DNA of 64,000 nt from Sphaerosporella brunnea (GCA_008704415.1 VXIS01000037.1:174959-238958), one strand, 5' to 3'. Shown: positions 45,640 through 60,079, numbered from the stretch's first letter. Notes: a model not told the origin generated them from the letters alone. Numbers and translations are program-made.

Positions 45640-48600
45640 TTACCGTTCACCACCGGCGCCTGCGCTCCGCCGCCACCAGGGAAACCAGGTATTGCGGCTG
45701 GAAACGCAGGCATCATTGGAATAGGAAATGGAAACCCCGCACCGAAACCGGGAGTTGGTGGGCAACCCCAACGTTGTCGCGGCCTCCTGGCGCACCCTGC
45801 GTGGCACGCTGATTGGAATCCGGGCCCTTGGAATGCATGTAGTGCTCATCTTTACGCTTTCCTCCACGGTGATGGGGTGGCCCACCGTAGTGAGGGTCGT
45901 GGGAAGAGCGTGGACCCTTATTACCTCCAGAGTCGGTGGGGAACCGCTTGCTGATTGCTATACGCGGCAAGGTGGTTAGCCTTGTCGTAGATGGGCGGGG
46001 TGGGGTATAAATGTGGCAGCGAATTGATGCACGCAGGGGACGGAGTGGCTGTGCATCTGAGGTGGAATGTAAAAAGCAAAAGGGTTGGCACATACCCTTC
46101 GATGAGACCCCCTGACCAATCTCAATATCTGGCTCCTCGACACACATTCCACCCTGTAGCGGCTGGCCTCCGGTACCGCCATACTCGGCTGAAACCATCC
46201 ATCTCTGGTCAGCCTCCGTCAGTCGTTCAATCGGAATCACGCTGATGCCGGTCTGGTAATCGCTACAGTCTCGTGGTCCAAATCCAACGCCCCAGCGCGT
46301 CTAACGCACGCCAAGTCAGTATGTGAGACACCATGAAGCCGTATCGGAGGTTATTACCCTAAGTGTCATGTTATCGGTCCTATACGTCTCCATTCCCGCC
46401 TTGGCTTTCACGGCGTCCTCCCGTGTGAGCATCTTGATGAACGCGTGTCGCTTGTCTTGGTTAACAATGCAAGATTGAACCAGACCGTAGTTCTCGAACA
46501 GCTGACGAAGCTCGTCGTCGCCGATCCTATTTTCTAACGTTAGTTCGACGTTTATTTGAGGATATGCAGGGAAAATACGTGACGCCGCCAACAAAAAGAG
46601 TTCTGCTCAGCACTGAATGAAACAGAGATGTCAGTAACTACGCACGACTAGAGTTGGGTGGCATTCTGGCGGTTCGGAATTTCTTACCTCTAACGCAATG
46701 AGACGGAATATCGTCCGCAAAAGTAACATTCCTGGGGACCTTGGGCAACGGCCTACTGGGTGGTGGTGATGCCTGCGAGCCGGAACTCTTGACCGGTGAG
46801 CTCTTACGACCAACTCCACGAGGCGAGACCTTTCGGCCACGCCGTCCTCGGCCACCACGGTCATTTCCGCCAACAGTGACCATGTTGGCGCCCCGCGCAG
46901 GCTCGTTGGTGTTACCTTCATATTCGCCATAGACCGGACTCCTACGACGAAATGTGGGCGGCGAACGAGCCTCTTCACGGCCAAACCTAGTAGGTGCAGG
47001 AGACCTTGAACGACTGCGACCTCTTCTGGCACCATATCTAGGTGGTGAACGTGGGGGCGGCGAGTAACCTCGCTCGCGACCACGTGCATCGTTGTTGTAA
47101 TTATCTGGACCTCGCTGTGCCTCGGCTGGCGCCGAAGGCGGGGCAGCAGTAGCATTCTGGGACCAGAACTGCTGCTGCTGCTGTTGCTGTTGGGATGGAT
47201 CAATCACATTCGGCATTTGAAAGTTAGCTGCGGCTCCTCCGAATAGGGCCTGGAAGGCTGGTGCCAGCTGGGCAGCATTCTGGGGTTGCTGCAGAAGGAG
47301 TTGCAACAAGGCGAGCTGTTCCATGTTTATCTGGGGTTGCTGTTGCTGAGGAGCGCCGTACTGGGGATATGGGGCCTGCGGTTGAGTCTGTTGAGAATAG
47401 CCCGGATAGACGCCAAGAAGTTGACCGGGAAACGCAGGCATTGTGTTGACGTTGGGCGGCGTCGTGGTGAAAGGGATTGAATGGGGAACGGAAGGCAACG
47501 GTGCCGGTGTCGACGTGTTTGGTATCGTGACATTATGCCCATTGGGCTGAGCATTGGGAGTATTGTACTGCGGTGCTGCGGGAGTTGAAATTTGTGGCTT
47601 TGGTTCCAGGGCAGCAGGCGGTGTTGGCGTGCTCTGAGTCTGCTTCGCCATCTGTGCGATCGCCTGCAACATTGAAGCAACATCTGTACTTGTGGTCCCG
47701 GTGCCGGCGCTCTGCGTGGGTTGAGGCGGATGCTGTGGAGCTGGCGTTGGAGGTTTCTGGTTGTATGCTTGTTGGAGATATCTGGGCGGTGAACCCGGCG
47801 GTGTGGTTGACTGTTGTTGATCTACACACGTGCAATCGCGAACCATCAATTAGAACTGTTTGAACATGCAAAAGGACCGCATATAATATGCAGGAGTCGT
47901 TGCTTAACAGGGATACGTTCTCTTCGTGCATAGCGGGCATAAAACGAAGACATAGGGCTGGCTTACTCTGGGACTGAAACATCGGGCTTGCCTTCATTTT
48001 CTTCTTCACGTCCGCCAGGACCTCTGGCGGGAACGTAGAACTCCGCTCCCAAATTGCATACAGCTTTTCTATTTTGTCCTAAAAGCAAACAAGGCCTGTG
48101 TAAGTTGGGTGTCTCTACGGATATCAAGGACACTGCATCCATCAAAGAAAAAGCACTGGGGGGGAGGGCGTAATGGGTATGGTGACGGGATTAAGTATCT
48201 GGCTGCTCTGCTGGCATTGGCTGCAGCTTGATTACAGCAATGCAAATATCCACAGGTGGCCTCCCAGAACGCCCTTCCGTTTGTCATTCCAAAATTTGAC
48301 GGCGTACCTTGTTTTCTTCCGGGGGTGCATTTTGAAGAATATCATTCATCAATGGAGGCAGCAGGTTCGTAATTCTAAAGACACCTGCAGCAAAGGTTCC
48401 ATCTGGCGCCGAGGAAGACACATCCTGATGGTTCTTCTTGGCCTGATCTAGATACTTTCGCGCAATGGAGTCTACGACGTAGAGGGGGCCTAGTTTATGT
48501 GTTCCCGGGCATTTCTTGAAGTGTGTATATAGTTTCTGGATGATGACCGATTCGGACTATTCACTTACAGTCAGCCTTGTCTGTACAGTCTACATCGATG

Positions 48601-48751
48601 CGCCGGCGGAAATTGGTAATTGGAGATGTACCTGAACATTGTTGACGCTCAGTTCAGTAATGAAGGCGATTTTCGTTCCAGACACACCCGGCGGTTTGGC
48701 ATTCTGCATTGCTTGCAGAGCAGCTTCTAACTCCGTCACCACCGACGACAT
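45640..48751 (-). CDS. NRD1: Nrd1/Seb1-like protein, right-arm copy with frameshifted C-terminus
   Basis: Mirror copy of the gene at 28,873. Exons from 48751: 48751-48632, 48556-48308, 48078-47967, 47821-46688, 46612-46579, 46526-46358, 46300-46096 and 45957 onward. Exons 1-7, with CID, linker and RRM, read as in the left copy. In exon 8 a run of four C (left copy) is three here near 45,768, which shifts the frame after ...RDNVGVA and ends translation at 45,713. Further one-base changes follow at 45,650-45,770. The normal stop position would be about 45,640-45,642. These look like sequence errors, not decay, since they sit in one dense patch. Confidence 0.85.
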
Positions 48752-50732
48752 GGTGAAGGATGTCCGATTTTGACGCGCGCCCAGATATATTACTCCCGAT
48801 TCAAGACTTTATGCGGTAATGAGTGGCGATTTGAAAGACGGTCCTACGACCTCTGGAGATGACGCGACGTCGCTCAAACAGTTCTATGAACTTCTTCCTT
48901 TACTTCGAGTGTATGATGCTCGCTACCGCGATTCAGATAGTCGAGTTTGATGCGCGGTTGTCAAATAGGGTTTCTCTTTTTATGTACGTGTGGACGCGTG
49001 ACAAATAGCGACACTCTATCGGGTGGAAGCAACCACCGCAGCACCACAGCGAGCAACCGATCAACTTGACTTTAAAGTTCTCTGCGACACGAGAAGTTGC
49101 GATTATGGCCGTGTCGCGATGAGAGATATACGCGTAGTCGTTTGAGTGATATGGGTGGCGACGGGGGGTTGACTGTGGTGTTGATGTTGGGGCGAGGTCG
49201 GGTTGAAGAGAAGAGAGGACGACGTGCGGTTCAGTTCCAAATGAATGCGCGATGCCAAGCCCTAATTGAAGTCAAACTTTTGTAATTCGACCCACATGCA
49301 AAGCATGTATAGAGAGCTGGCAGCGAGTGATATGAATGGAAATTCTTACCTTGAGAAGTGCTTGCAGGATTAATAAAGGAATTTTTGGCCTGTCGATGAT
49401 TGTTTGGGTACAGTTTGTGGGTGTGGATGCAGCTGTGATGGTACCGCCGGAGTGTTCTTCATAGGTAAGCATTCAGATCACCGCAGAATAGATTTTGAAG
49501 TCGACTGCACAAGAGTTTGAACAATCAAGTGAACCCCTTTGTATTTACTGCAATTGAGATGCTGAACCATAAAGCAGGAACCCTTCCACTATACAAAAAA
49601 AATTGTAGTTTGCGAGTTGAAGTTCAGTTCACTCACAAAGCATTGTCTTCCAATTCCGACTTATGCTTCACCCATTGACATCTTTCACAGTACACGTACA
49701 GAGCCGGCTGTTTCCAGCATCATCATCTCAGGGACCCAAATGCAAATCCCAAATGTTTACTTGACAGTGCCCTCGCGATCGGATCGGACTACAGGAAATC
49801 CAAAGACTAAAGTAGAGTGATATTCTATGACAGACAGCCAGACACATGGCATCGAACGACCACCTCCCCCGAAACTAAAGGCGGAAACATGGATATCAGC
49901 TCCCCAAGCTCTCAGCTCTCAGCTCTTTCGCTTCGCATGAGCGTTCTCGCTATACCGACTTCAGCACATCGTCAAAGACCCTGAGCCAAAGAAAGATGGC
50001 GTTACTTGGCGAAGTGTTCCCTCACGGCTCCAAGGAATATCTGATCCGAAAAAGTTCCGAGGATGCGGGCATGACGACCGTCACTTCCCCATATCCGCAG
50101 CGACATGCATCACGACGGCGAGCTGGGTGTTTCGAACCTCGAAATGCTCAACCAGCACCATCATGGGCCTCGTTTGATAGGCTCTTCCGGTGATCAGCGA
50201 GTCAATATCGACGGTCTTCTCGCTGCGTTTTTGGCTTCTGTCAAGGGTCTAGTTAGCCAAAATATCGACGTCGCGAAGGAGGAAGCGTGTCTGGGTTCTC
50301 GGAATGGCGCTAATCTAGATAGTCGTCAACGGCATTGCGGCTGAACATCTCGACAGAGTTGCCTCAACGGCCAGCAACGCAGCTCACTGCTGCTGATGAT
50401 GTGGATTCCAGAGGCTGGTTGAGCATTCAACAAATAATGCATCCGTATGTGCCGTGCCAATTGCCCTCGATCGCTGCATGCCTGCGCTTCTTTCTTCGGC
50501 TTCGGGGTCGTCGAGGCTTCGCGTTGGTGCCGTGCATATTTTTTTCCGGTTGGGACATTCCGACCAGGAAAGTCTGCCACACCCAACATTTTTACCCTGT
50601 TTCTCCGATGCCGCTCTTGTCCACATTTTTTGAGTTGCACCTTCCTCTCATCCGCTCGCTGCTCCTCCCCTACATCAATCACCTCTCCTCCACTTCACCC
50701 CTCCACTCTTCACTCCTCATACCAATTGCAAC
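48752..50732. other. Mirror of the 2-kb citrate synthase/Nrd1 intergenic region
   Basis: Same content as 26,892-28,872 in reverse, including the unassigned frames, here on the plus strand at 49,996-50,344. No arm-specific change noticed. Confidence 0.45.
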
Positions 50733-52459
50733 ATGTCGTCTGCCATTCGTGTTTCCTCCCTGTGCTCGGCCGCTCTCCGGTCGAGTCTCTCCTCTTCCTC
50801 TTCCTTTGCCGTGAAGAGGGCTGGCTACCGCTACTACTCTGCGGTCAAGCCCAAGGTGCGCTGCTGCCCATCAATCGCTTATCGCTGATGTCCGAACGCA
50901 ACGGGTACTGACGTAGTGTCCACAGACCCTCAAGGAGACCTTCGCTGCGAAGATCCCCGAGGAGATTGAGAAGATCAAGAAGCTTCGCATGTGGGTTGCT
51001 TAATCATGCCGATGGTCGATCTAGCTGTTCTGACATGTCTGGTTGTTTGAAGGGAGCACGGTTCCAAGGTCATCGGAGAGGTTACCCTTGACCAGGTCTA
51101 CGGTGGTGCCCGTGGTGTCAAGTCTCTCGTCTGGGAGGTTCGTAAATTTTTCCAACCACAAACCGTATCCGCAACCCAGCTGACACTTCATGCAGGGTTC
51201 CGTCCTCGACTCTGATGAGGGTATTCGTTTCCGTGGCAAGACCGTAAGCGCATCCCGCCTTCATACCAATGGATTCGGTCACTGAAAAAAAAATTGTCTT
51301 CTAGATCCCCGAGTGCCAGGCTCTCCTGCCCAAGGCTCCCGGGGGAGAGGAGCCTCTTCCTGAGGGTCTCTTCTGGCTTCTCTTGACCGGAGAGGTCCCC
51401 ACTGAGGAGCAGGTTCGCGCCCTCTCCGCTGAGTGGGCTGCTCGTGCCGAGGTCCCCAAGTTCGTTGAGGAGCTCATCGACAGATGCCCCAACACTCTCC
51501 ACCCCATGGCCCAGTTTTCCCTGGCCGTTACTGCTCTCGAGCACGAGTCGCAGTTCGCCAAGGCGTACGCCAATGGTATCAACAAGAAGGAGTACTGGAA
51601 GTACACCTTCGAGGACTCGATGGACTTGATCGCCAAGCTCCCCACCATCGCTGCCAAGATCTACCGCAACGTCTACAAGGACGGAAAGGTCGCTCCTATC
51701 CAGGCCGACAAGGACTACGGTTTCAACTTGGCCAACCAGCTCGGCTTCGCCGGCAACAAGGACTTCGTTGAGTTGATGCGTCTGTACCTGACCATCCACT
51801 CTGACCACGTACGTGAACCGCGTTTATCGCGAGTGTAGAGGCTAACGGCTTTGTAGGAGGGTGGTAACGTCTCTGCCCACACCACTCACTTGGTTGGATC
51901 CGCTCTGTCTTCCCCTATGCTCTCTTTGGCCGCTGGTCTGAATGGTCTTGCTGGTCCTCTCCACGGATTGGCTAACCAGGAGGTCCTGAAATGGCTCACT
52001 GAGATGAAGAAGTCCATTGGTGACGATATCTCCGACGAGAGCATCAAGAACTACCTCTGGTCTACCTTGAACGCTGGACGTGTCGTTCCCGGCTACGGCC
52101 ACGCCGTTCTCCGCAAGACCGACCCCCGTTACACTTCCCAGCGCGAGTTCGCCCTCAAGCACCTGCCCGAGGACCCTCTCTTCAAGCTCGTCAGCCAAGT
52201 CTACAAGATTGCTCCTGGTGTCCTCACTGAGCACGGAAAGACCAAGAACCCCTGGCCCAACGTGGATGCCCACTCCGGTGTCCTCCTCCAGTACTACGGT
52301 CTCACCGAGGCCAACTATTACACCGTTCTTTTCGGTGTTTCCCGCGCTCTTGGTGTCCTTCCTCAGCTCATCATCGACCGCGCCGTCGGCGCCCCCATCG
52401 AGCGCCCCAAGTCCTTCAGCACCCAGAAGTACGCCGAGCTCGTTGGCGCCACTTTGTAA
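50733..52459 (+). CDS. CIT1: Citrate synthase, mitochondrial, right-arm copy
   Basis: Mirror copy. Exons 50733-50855, 50926-50990, 51053-51137, 51196-51243, 51305-51808 and 51857-52459 encode the same 475 residues as the left copy, with the catalytic His, His and Asp intact. No difference between the copies was found in the coding parts I compared. Confidence 0.97.
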
Positions 52460-53599
52460 ATGCATTTCTGAGTGGGTTTTTGGCAAGTTGCCGCCGTTGA
52501 CAGCAACAGCTGTTGTCTGCGGTCCAGTCGGCGTGTAATATTTGGCGGATAGGCGCAGTGGTTTTTGTAGTAAGTACGAAAATGACCTAGAGCTTGGATT
52601 GCAATGATAGACTTTTCTTTCTTTTTTCTTTTGGGAAAACTTGTATTAGGTAGCTGCCAAATCTCTCTCAATGGATAAGTGTTATGATAAAGCCTGAAAG
52701 AACTCGTGATAACGGGGTGTTCTGAGTTGGGCTGAGATGATTGGCTGGGAACAACAAGGACCGGAAGAGGGATTATCCGTTTTTCCTGCCGGCAGCAAGC
52801 TCAGTGGGCGTTGTTGACTGACGCCACAGACCACTGTTTCCATTGGGACATCTCCGAAATTCCCTCATCACTTTGTATCGGCTTGTGTGGGGTGTGGTAA
52901 TATCGGGACGATAATTTCGGAACGGTAATGTTTAGGATATTTACTTCGTGTTGATGGCCATTTTTTCTTGATCAGACACCTCGGAGAATGAGGATCGAAG
53001 TGTGGCATCTTGGGAAGGGGGGCCGCGATCCGACGATGGCCATGGTCGATTGTGGGTTCCGAACGGCGAGAGGGGGAAGAGAGCATGGGGGATTATAATC
53101 ACTCAGTTTGCAAGAATTGTTTGGGGATTATGGTGGGTGCTGCTGCTCTGTATATTTGGCTATGACTAGGGTATCATCGATATCACTGATCATCATATCA
53201 TGAATTATCTTCGAATTCAAAGTCCCCTGGCCAGGGCTTCCGTGATTACTACGCCTCCTAGGGCAGAGCCAGAATATTAATGCGGAACCTCTGGTACCTA
53301 CTGTTTGTGAGAATAGAGCGTGGGCTTTTGGATGTGGATATAGAATAACAAGTATATACACAAGTATATAGCCTGGTACGGGATGGCGTAGATGGGAGTA
53401 CTACTTCTGGGCGCCACAGCTGGTATCAAGTACCTTATGTACCGCGCAGTGGCGAAGTCACTGTGCCACTGACGGTATGCAAACGGTTTCATTGCAGGTG
53501 TCGGGAAGCTAGGTTCCCTGCCGAGCCGCAACACCAAAACCTTCGTTAGCTCCGTTCGTCCTTTCACCCCACCACCGCGCATTCTCGCGACAACCCACG
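52460..53599. other. Mirror of the citrate synthase/mS33 intergenic region
   Basis: Same content as 24,025-25,164 in reverse. No gene seen. Confidence 0.5.
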
Positions 53600-54072
53600 A
53601 TGGCATTCCCAGTCGCTCGCGAGAGGCTGCTACAGCTATACAAGGTCTTTCACTCACTCCCCCTGTCTCCCTGCGAAGAGGAGGATACACCTACGTTAGG
53701 AAGAGGAGACTAACGCACGCGCGCTTCGCAGCTCCGCGCCTCAATTTTCAACACGACCTTCAACCCTTCGAACGTGCGCACCGGAAACAAGTACCTGCGG
53801 CAGCGGCTGAAGGGGAAATCGCTGGCAGACTACTACCCGCCCAGAACTGTGACGGTGGCGGATATGAGGCGCATCTGGCCTGAGCTCGGGTTTATTGATG
53901 AGCAGGAGCAGGCCAGGGTTGATGCTGTTGAGCGGTATGTTCCTTTTTGAGGCGGAAGGAGAGCGGAGGGCTGACGTTGTTGTTGCTGCGAAATAGGGCG
54001 AAGGCGAGAGGAAAGGGCGCGCCTAAAAAGATCCGTGTCAAGCCCGATAAACCGACCAAGAAGAAGAAGTAA
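53600..54072 (+). CDS. RSM27: Mitochondrial ribosomal protein mS33, right-arm copy
   Basis: Exons 53600-53644, 53732-53934 and 53997-54072 give the same 107-residue protein as the left copy. Confidence 0.92.
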
Positions 54073-54408
54073 GGAGGGCTGGCTTTTGGGGCGTGTACTA
54101 TACGGTCCGACTACTTTTATTGCTGCTGCTACTAGGAGTCACTATATTTTTACTGTGAGATATCTACCTCTGGGATAGAACTGCCAGTGCGGGCGCTCAT
54201 GCAGATGTCGATCGTCCACCACCACCACGTGCTTTGAAAGGCGATATCTCCGCAGCTTTTTGTTGCCAAAATGAATGAACCACCAAAAGCCATTCATAAA
54301 AACAAAGCCATCTCCAGGCTCAACCATCCTGCAACCTTATTCCTTTATCCCCTTATTCCCCTCACCCCAAACCTTTCCTCCTAGCCCTTCCCTCATACTC
54401 CCACAACA
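54073..54408. other. Mirror of the mS33/His-rich protein intergenic region
   Basis: Carries the longer versions of two runs: five A near 54,258 (four in the left arm) and four G on the other strand near 54,352 (three in the left arm). These two bases are the only net length change between the arms from 13.9 to 31.8 kb that the mirror coordinates reveal. No gene seen. Confidence 0.6.
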
Positions 54409-54702
54409 ATGCCACCCCCAACATCCCTCTCCCAGCAAGAATCCCTCCGCCTAATCCACTTCCACGAAACCTACTGCGGGCCCAACTGCATCTGCGGCGT
54501 CGAGCGGGTGCCTCACTACCCGCACCCTCACCCCCATCACCCTCACCAGCGGCCACAAACCGAGGAAGGCCGACGCACAGCGGAAAAGATGGCGAGCGGC
54601 GGCGGCGGTAGCGATATCGGGCGAAGAATGGGAACCGGAATTGGCACTGCAATGAGCAGTAGTAGTAATGAGGGGGATTATTTCTCTGCTTCTAGGCGAT
54701 GA
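54409..54702 (+). CDS. Hypothetical His/Gly-rich CX3CXC protein, right-arm copy
   Basis: Identical 97-codon frame to the left copy at 22,924-23,217. No family recognised. Confidence 0.45.
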   Translation: MPPPTSLSQQESLRLIHFHETYCGPNCICGVERVPHYPHPHPHHPHQRPQTEEGRRTAEKMASGGGGSDIGRRMGTGIGTAMSSSSNEGDYFSASRR

Positions 54703-54839
54703 CGTGTAGTATATGTATCCGCACCTAGTTTATACTTCAACCCCCTTTTATTCTCGCTCCCGCATGCCCGCCGCCGTGAACAACGCAAAGCAATGATCTA
54801 TCCGTGCCCCCGCCCCCCCCCCCCCCCGAAGTTGTTGCC

Positions 54840-55063
54840 TCAGTTGAAATACCACGCCACCCGCCGCTTCAACGTCTCCAGCGCATCCCGTCCCTTCTCG
54901 CGCTCCTCGCGCCGGATGCGCACCGCTGCTGCCGCGCTCCCAATAAACAGCGCAAACACCGGGTCAGCCGTGCTGTGTCACGCCGTGTTAGGGCTTCATG
55001 GCGAGCAGTGAGAGAGAAAGAATGTGTGTGTGCAAACCGTGATATCAAATATTGGTACGCCAT
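54840..55063 (-). CDS. NCE101: Nce101-like small membrane protein, right-arm copy
   Basis: Exons 55063-55038 and 54972-54840 give the same 52 residues as the left copy. Confidence 0.85.
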
Positions 55064-55574
55064 GATCGCTGGGTTCGATGTGAGATTGGTGGGGTTGGGG
55101 TTCCGTGCGGTGTTTAGCGTGATGCTGATGGGATGGGTAGCGTCGGCAAGGCGGGTGGATCGCAGGCTGGGACAAGGAAGGGAAGTAAGGTGGGCAGCAA
55201 GATTGGCATCAAGGTGACAGTAGAGTCTCGTAGGAAGGATCATATTACTTGTGAACAAAATCCCATTCCACAAAGCACACAGCTACAGCAAAAAGCATAG
55301 CAAAACCAAAGACCCCCAACCAGTTACAGCAAACAAAAAAGCGGCTCCAGGTTGGCTGCGTAAGATATAGAGGAGAACGTGCGCCCTACACCTGCGTGCA
55401 ATACAGAACCCGCCCTGTTACTAAAGCTGTCAAGCTGGTCCACCTCCACCCCCATCCCGTTTAGAACGCCATCTCGAAAACAAACAACGATGACAGGACA
55501 CGACAAAAACAGCAACAGTTTAGAATAAGCAAAAGCAAATGAACCCGTCCGTATAGAAGATAACAGCAAGCACA
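55064..55574. other. Mirror of the ATG8/NCE101 intergenic region
   Basis: Same content as 22,052-22,562 in reverse. No gene seen. Confidence 0.5.
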
Positions 55575-56213
<639 letters not shown>

Positions 56214-56980
56214 TTTGTCGGTGGTTTACTGGGAGAAAGCGACGGTGGTTATGAATTTGCAACTAGTGGAGAGAGGGCGGGAAACGACGACGTAGGTGTT
56301 GTGTTGCGGAAGGTGGGGTGGCAGGGCTTTTTAAACAGAACTGCATGTCAGCTGAGTGGCCAGCAAGCTGGGGGGAAAGCAAGCGAAGCTGTGGGTAGCT
56401 TCACGTCGCGTGCAGCTCGAGGGAGCAGATCGGGGACAGTTACTCACAAGATGAGCAAGAGTGACTATATAAGGATGTAAAGGGGGAAGCTTGAAGGTGT
56501 AGTTGGAGTTGGTTGGGGGTTGAAGGTAGGAAGAAGGAGGAGGAGGGGTGAGCTGTGACAGGAGCTCTGAGGCGCAGGTAACTATGACCCACAACTTACT
56601 CTATCTCGAGGCTTGGCGGAGCCTACCCCTAACCCAGATGCGAGCGCTGCTTTGTAAGCAGCCAATGATCACTCGTGATGCTGTTTCTGGCATGCACAGC
56701 CCGCCACTTCATATCACGAGTCGGGACGGGGCGCGACTATTGCGATGTTTTTATTGCGAGTTTGGTACATTTTGGTCATCTGCCGAGTTAGCGGCTCTGC
56801 GCGGGTGTGGCTTTATGCAAGGACGAGCCGCAAGGCATTCCCAGCTTCCCCAGCTCGCCCGGTCACCCCACAACGAACCACCACCTTCCGATGGACTGAA
56901 AACGAGAGGAACAGCGAAGACAGAGACTCCTTATAACTTGCCGCTTCATCCCCTCCATTGTCAATTCCTCCCGGTTCACA
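56214..56980. other. Mirror of the HEM13/ATG8 promoter region
   Basis: Same content as 20,646-21,412 in reverse. No gene seen. Confidence 0.45.
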
Positions 56981-58311
56981 ATGTCTTCCCGCATCTTCTC
57001 GAGCCGGGGCAGTGGCGCCCGCCTCGCCCGCACGTTCTCAAAGCCCGCCAGCCAGCAGCAGGAGCACACCGTTTCGAGGGCGTTCTTTACGTCTGCCCCT
57101 TCGAGTGTCCAGTCTGCATCGCAAACCATAACCAGACTGGCTCTTGCTATCAGCGCCGGTTTGGCCGCCGGATCGCTGGTGACTCTCATCCCGGTACACG
57201 CCCCCACAACCCCGGCCACATGGCCCGCACACTGACCTCCTGTCCTCGCTAGGGACCTTCACCGCAACTATGTGAGCCCGCCAGCACCAGCGAAGCGGAC
57301 AAGGCGCAGAAGCGCGAGAACGGCGTGACGGAGAACTCACCCATGCGCCTACGGATGGAGTCCATGATCCGTGCGAAGCAGCAAGAGATCGTGGAGGCGC
57401 TCGAGAAGGTGGACGGCAAGCGCTTCGTCGTTGATGCGTGGGAGCGTCCCGCCGGGGGTGGTGGTACTTCGTGTGTTCTGCAGAACGGCAACGTTTTCGA
57501 GAAGGCGGGTGTCAACATCTCGGTCGTATATGGAAAGCTCCCGCACAAGGCTATCCTGTCGATGCGTGCGCACCACAAGAGCCTCAATGCTTCGGTGGAC
57601 TCGATCGATTTCTTTGCTGCCGGCCTCAGTATGGTACTGCACCCTAAGAACCCAATGGCGCCGACGGTGCACCTGAACTATCGGTACTTTGAGACTATGA
57701 ACGAGGACGGCACCCCAAGTGCGTGGTGGTTCGGTGGAGGAACTGATTTGACACCGTCGTACTTGTTCGACGAGGATGCAATCCACTTCCACAAGACGCT
57801 CAAGGATGCCTGCGACCGCCACGATCCTACCTACTACCACAGGTTCAAGAAGTGGTGCGATGACTATTTCTACATCAAGCACCGCAACGAGAGCCGTGGC
57901 ATCGGTGGAATCTTCTTTGACGATCTTGACGACAAGGAGCCGGAGCAGCTGCTGGCATTCTCGACTGACTGTCTGAACTCGTTCTTGCCCGCCTATCTTC
58001 CCATCCTCAGCAAGCGCAAGGTATGCTCTCGCCACCTGCTCCGGCATACGCCTCTGACATAAGCATAGGACATGCCCTTCACTCTCGAGGAAAAAGAATG
58101 GCAACAGCTACGGCGTGGACGATACGTGGAGTTCAACCTGATCCACGACCGAGGCACAGCATTTGGACTAAACGCTCCCAACCCCCGTGTCGATAGTATC
58201 TTGATGAGCTTGCCCCTCACTGCTAGCTGGCAATATATGCACTCTCCCAAGGCTGGCTCGCGCGAGGAACGACTGCTGGAGGTCTTGAAGAACCCGCGGG
58301 ACTGGGTTTAA
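56981..58311 (+). CDS. HEM13: Coproporphyrinogen III oxidase, right-arm copy
   Basis: Exons 56981-57193, 57253-58020 and 58069-58311 encode the same 407 residues as the left copy, with the N-terminal targeting extension. Confidence 0.97.
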
Positions 58312-59648
58312 TGCCCTTATGATTGCTTATGTTATGACTACCCTTTTCCGCGCGATCTGATAGAGTTTATATTGGCTTCTACATACCACTTACGTTGTAA
58401 CTTGTATTATACCAAAAAATGGGGGAAGCTGGATTGCATGATTGTGTCCATAGACTTGGTGGTGGAAACGACCTCTTCATAGCTAGATTGTTTGATGTTC
58501 TGATGCGCGAGAGCGCTGTCATCGCTCTACAGAAAATCCTACGGGAGGGCAGTAGAAAGTAGGTACTCGGGTACAGCGTTAAGTCGGGTGCTCTTTGCAT
58601 GTGTGTAACGGCACCCGAATTACCCTTGTACCCTAGTACATACTTCTATGTATTCTCATAAAAGCACATTTTTTCATGTTCATCGTTCCTCCTACCAGGC
58701 ACTTAGGTATTGAAGTTGCCTTGTCGCGTACAACACGCAGTGGAAAATCCATATCTTCAAATAATCTTCCGCTTCGGGGATGTCCATGACGGTGAAAGAC
58801 ACCCGCGTGTGGCGTTCAGAGTGGATCACAGGTCTGCACTCGTATTGGGAATCCGAATCATGGCTCATGAAGAGCTCAGCTTTTATCAGCTGATGTTCGA
58901 ACTCTTGGTAATGATCGTGCTTGAAGTTTTACATATATCCCTGCAGCATGACCGCGAAAGTCTTGTAGTGCTCTCTAGATCTTCAGGGAGAAGAAGAAGC
59001 TTAGCAGCCAAATGACCTCAGCATTGTTATCATATCCAGAGTGCCACAGGTCATGGCTTGTCACGATATCGATTTTTGATTTTCCGTCACCTGTTAGCAT
59101 TCGTCGCGCGGATCTAGACCCGGATGGACTACATACGGCGGAGTGGTCCGCGAGACTTCGCGATTATGTCCCGGCTCCTATACAGTTTGAAAGCCGACAC
59201 GGCGAGCCAGTAGAGATTTGGGTATGACAGTTTTTTTGTTCCGCAGGGCTGGGCATGCAGCTGTCCGCTCTCTGTCCATCGTGAGTGCGTGCGGGTGAGT
59301 TTCCTTGTTGTACTAGTAGTAGAGGTCATGCATGATGTGCAGGATGGCCCCGAGCGATAGCTTTAGAAAAAAAGGGAACCCAAGCCCTCTCACTCCTCGT
59401 CGTTTTATCATAAATTACAACTCTCCGTCACTTTTGCAAGTTGCGTGGACGTCAAATTAAATCCGAGCTTCTGGGGTTGAATGAAACATTGCACGTGATA
59501 GCAGTGTCTCGAAGCTGGTCTTAAGCTAGTTCTTGACTTTCAAACTCACTATACCCACCTCTTCTTCGCCCGCCCACACAGCTGCACTCCTCCTCCGACT
59601 TCTCTCGCTCCATATACCTTGCAACTACACAACCACCAACATTGAAAT
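58312..59648. other. Mirror of the HEM13/I9 intergenic region
   Basis: Same content as 17,978-19,314 in reverse, including the two unassigned frames, here on the plus strand at 58,710-59,015 and 59,012-59,227. Confidence 0.4.
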
Positions 59649-59976
59649 ATGAAGTTCCCTACCCTCGCCCTTGCGCTCCTTGCCGCAGCTCCTTCTGCGC
59701 TTGCCACGGAGAAGCTGTATATCGTCACCTTCTCCAACGAAACGCCAAATTCGGAAGTGGTCGCGGCAAGGGATCATCTCGCACGGAACGGATGCAAGAT
59801 TACACATGAATACAGTAAGCTCCCCTCCTCTTCACTTTTGCGCGCGGTGGATGCTGATGGCTCGAAGCTTTGATCAAGGGATTCGCCGCGACCTGTCCCG
59901 AGGCTACTATGGCGGATTACCAAGTGTCGGCGCAGTCTAATAAGTACAAGCCGACGGTGGAGGAGGACCAAGTGGT

Positions 59977-60012
<36 letters not shown>

Positions 60013-60073
60013 GAGGGTGTGCTAACGGAGGTGAACAACACAGGTCACGATTTGGAATGGAGGGTCATCATGA
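59649..60073 (+). CDS. Secreted I9-fold protein, right-arm copy
   Basis: Exons 59649-59814, 59868-59974 and 60044-60073 give the same 100-residue secreted protein. The in-frame TGA (60,071-60,073) is present here too, and the intron T run has the same length (32), so the stop is not an arm-specific error. Confidence 0.85.
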
Positions 60074-60079
60074 GGCCAG

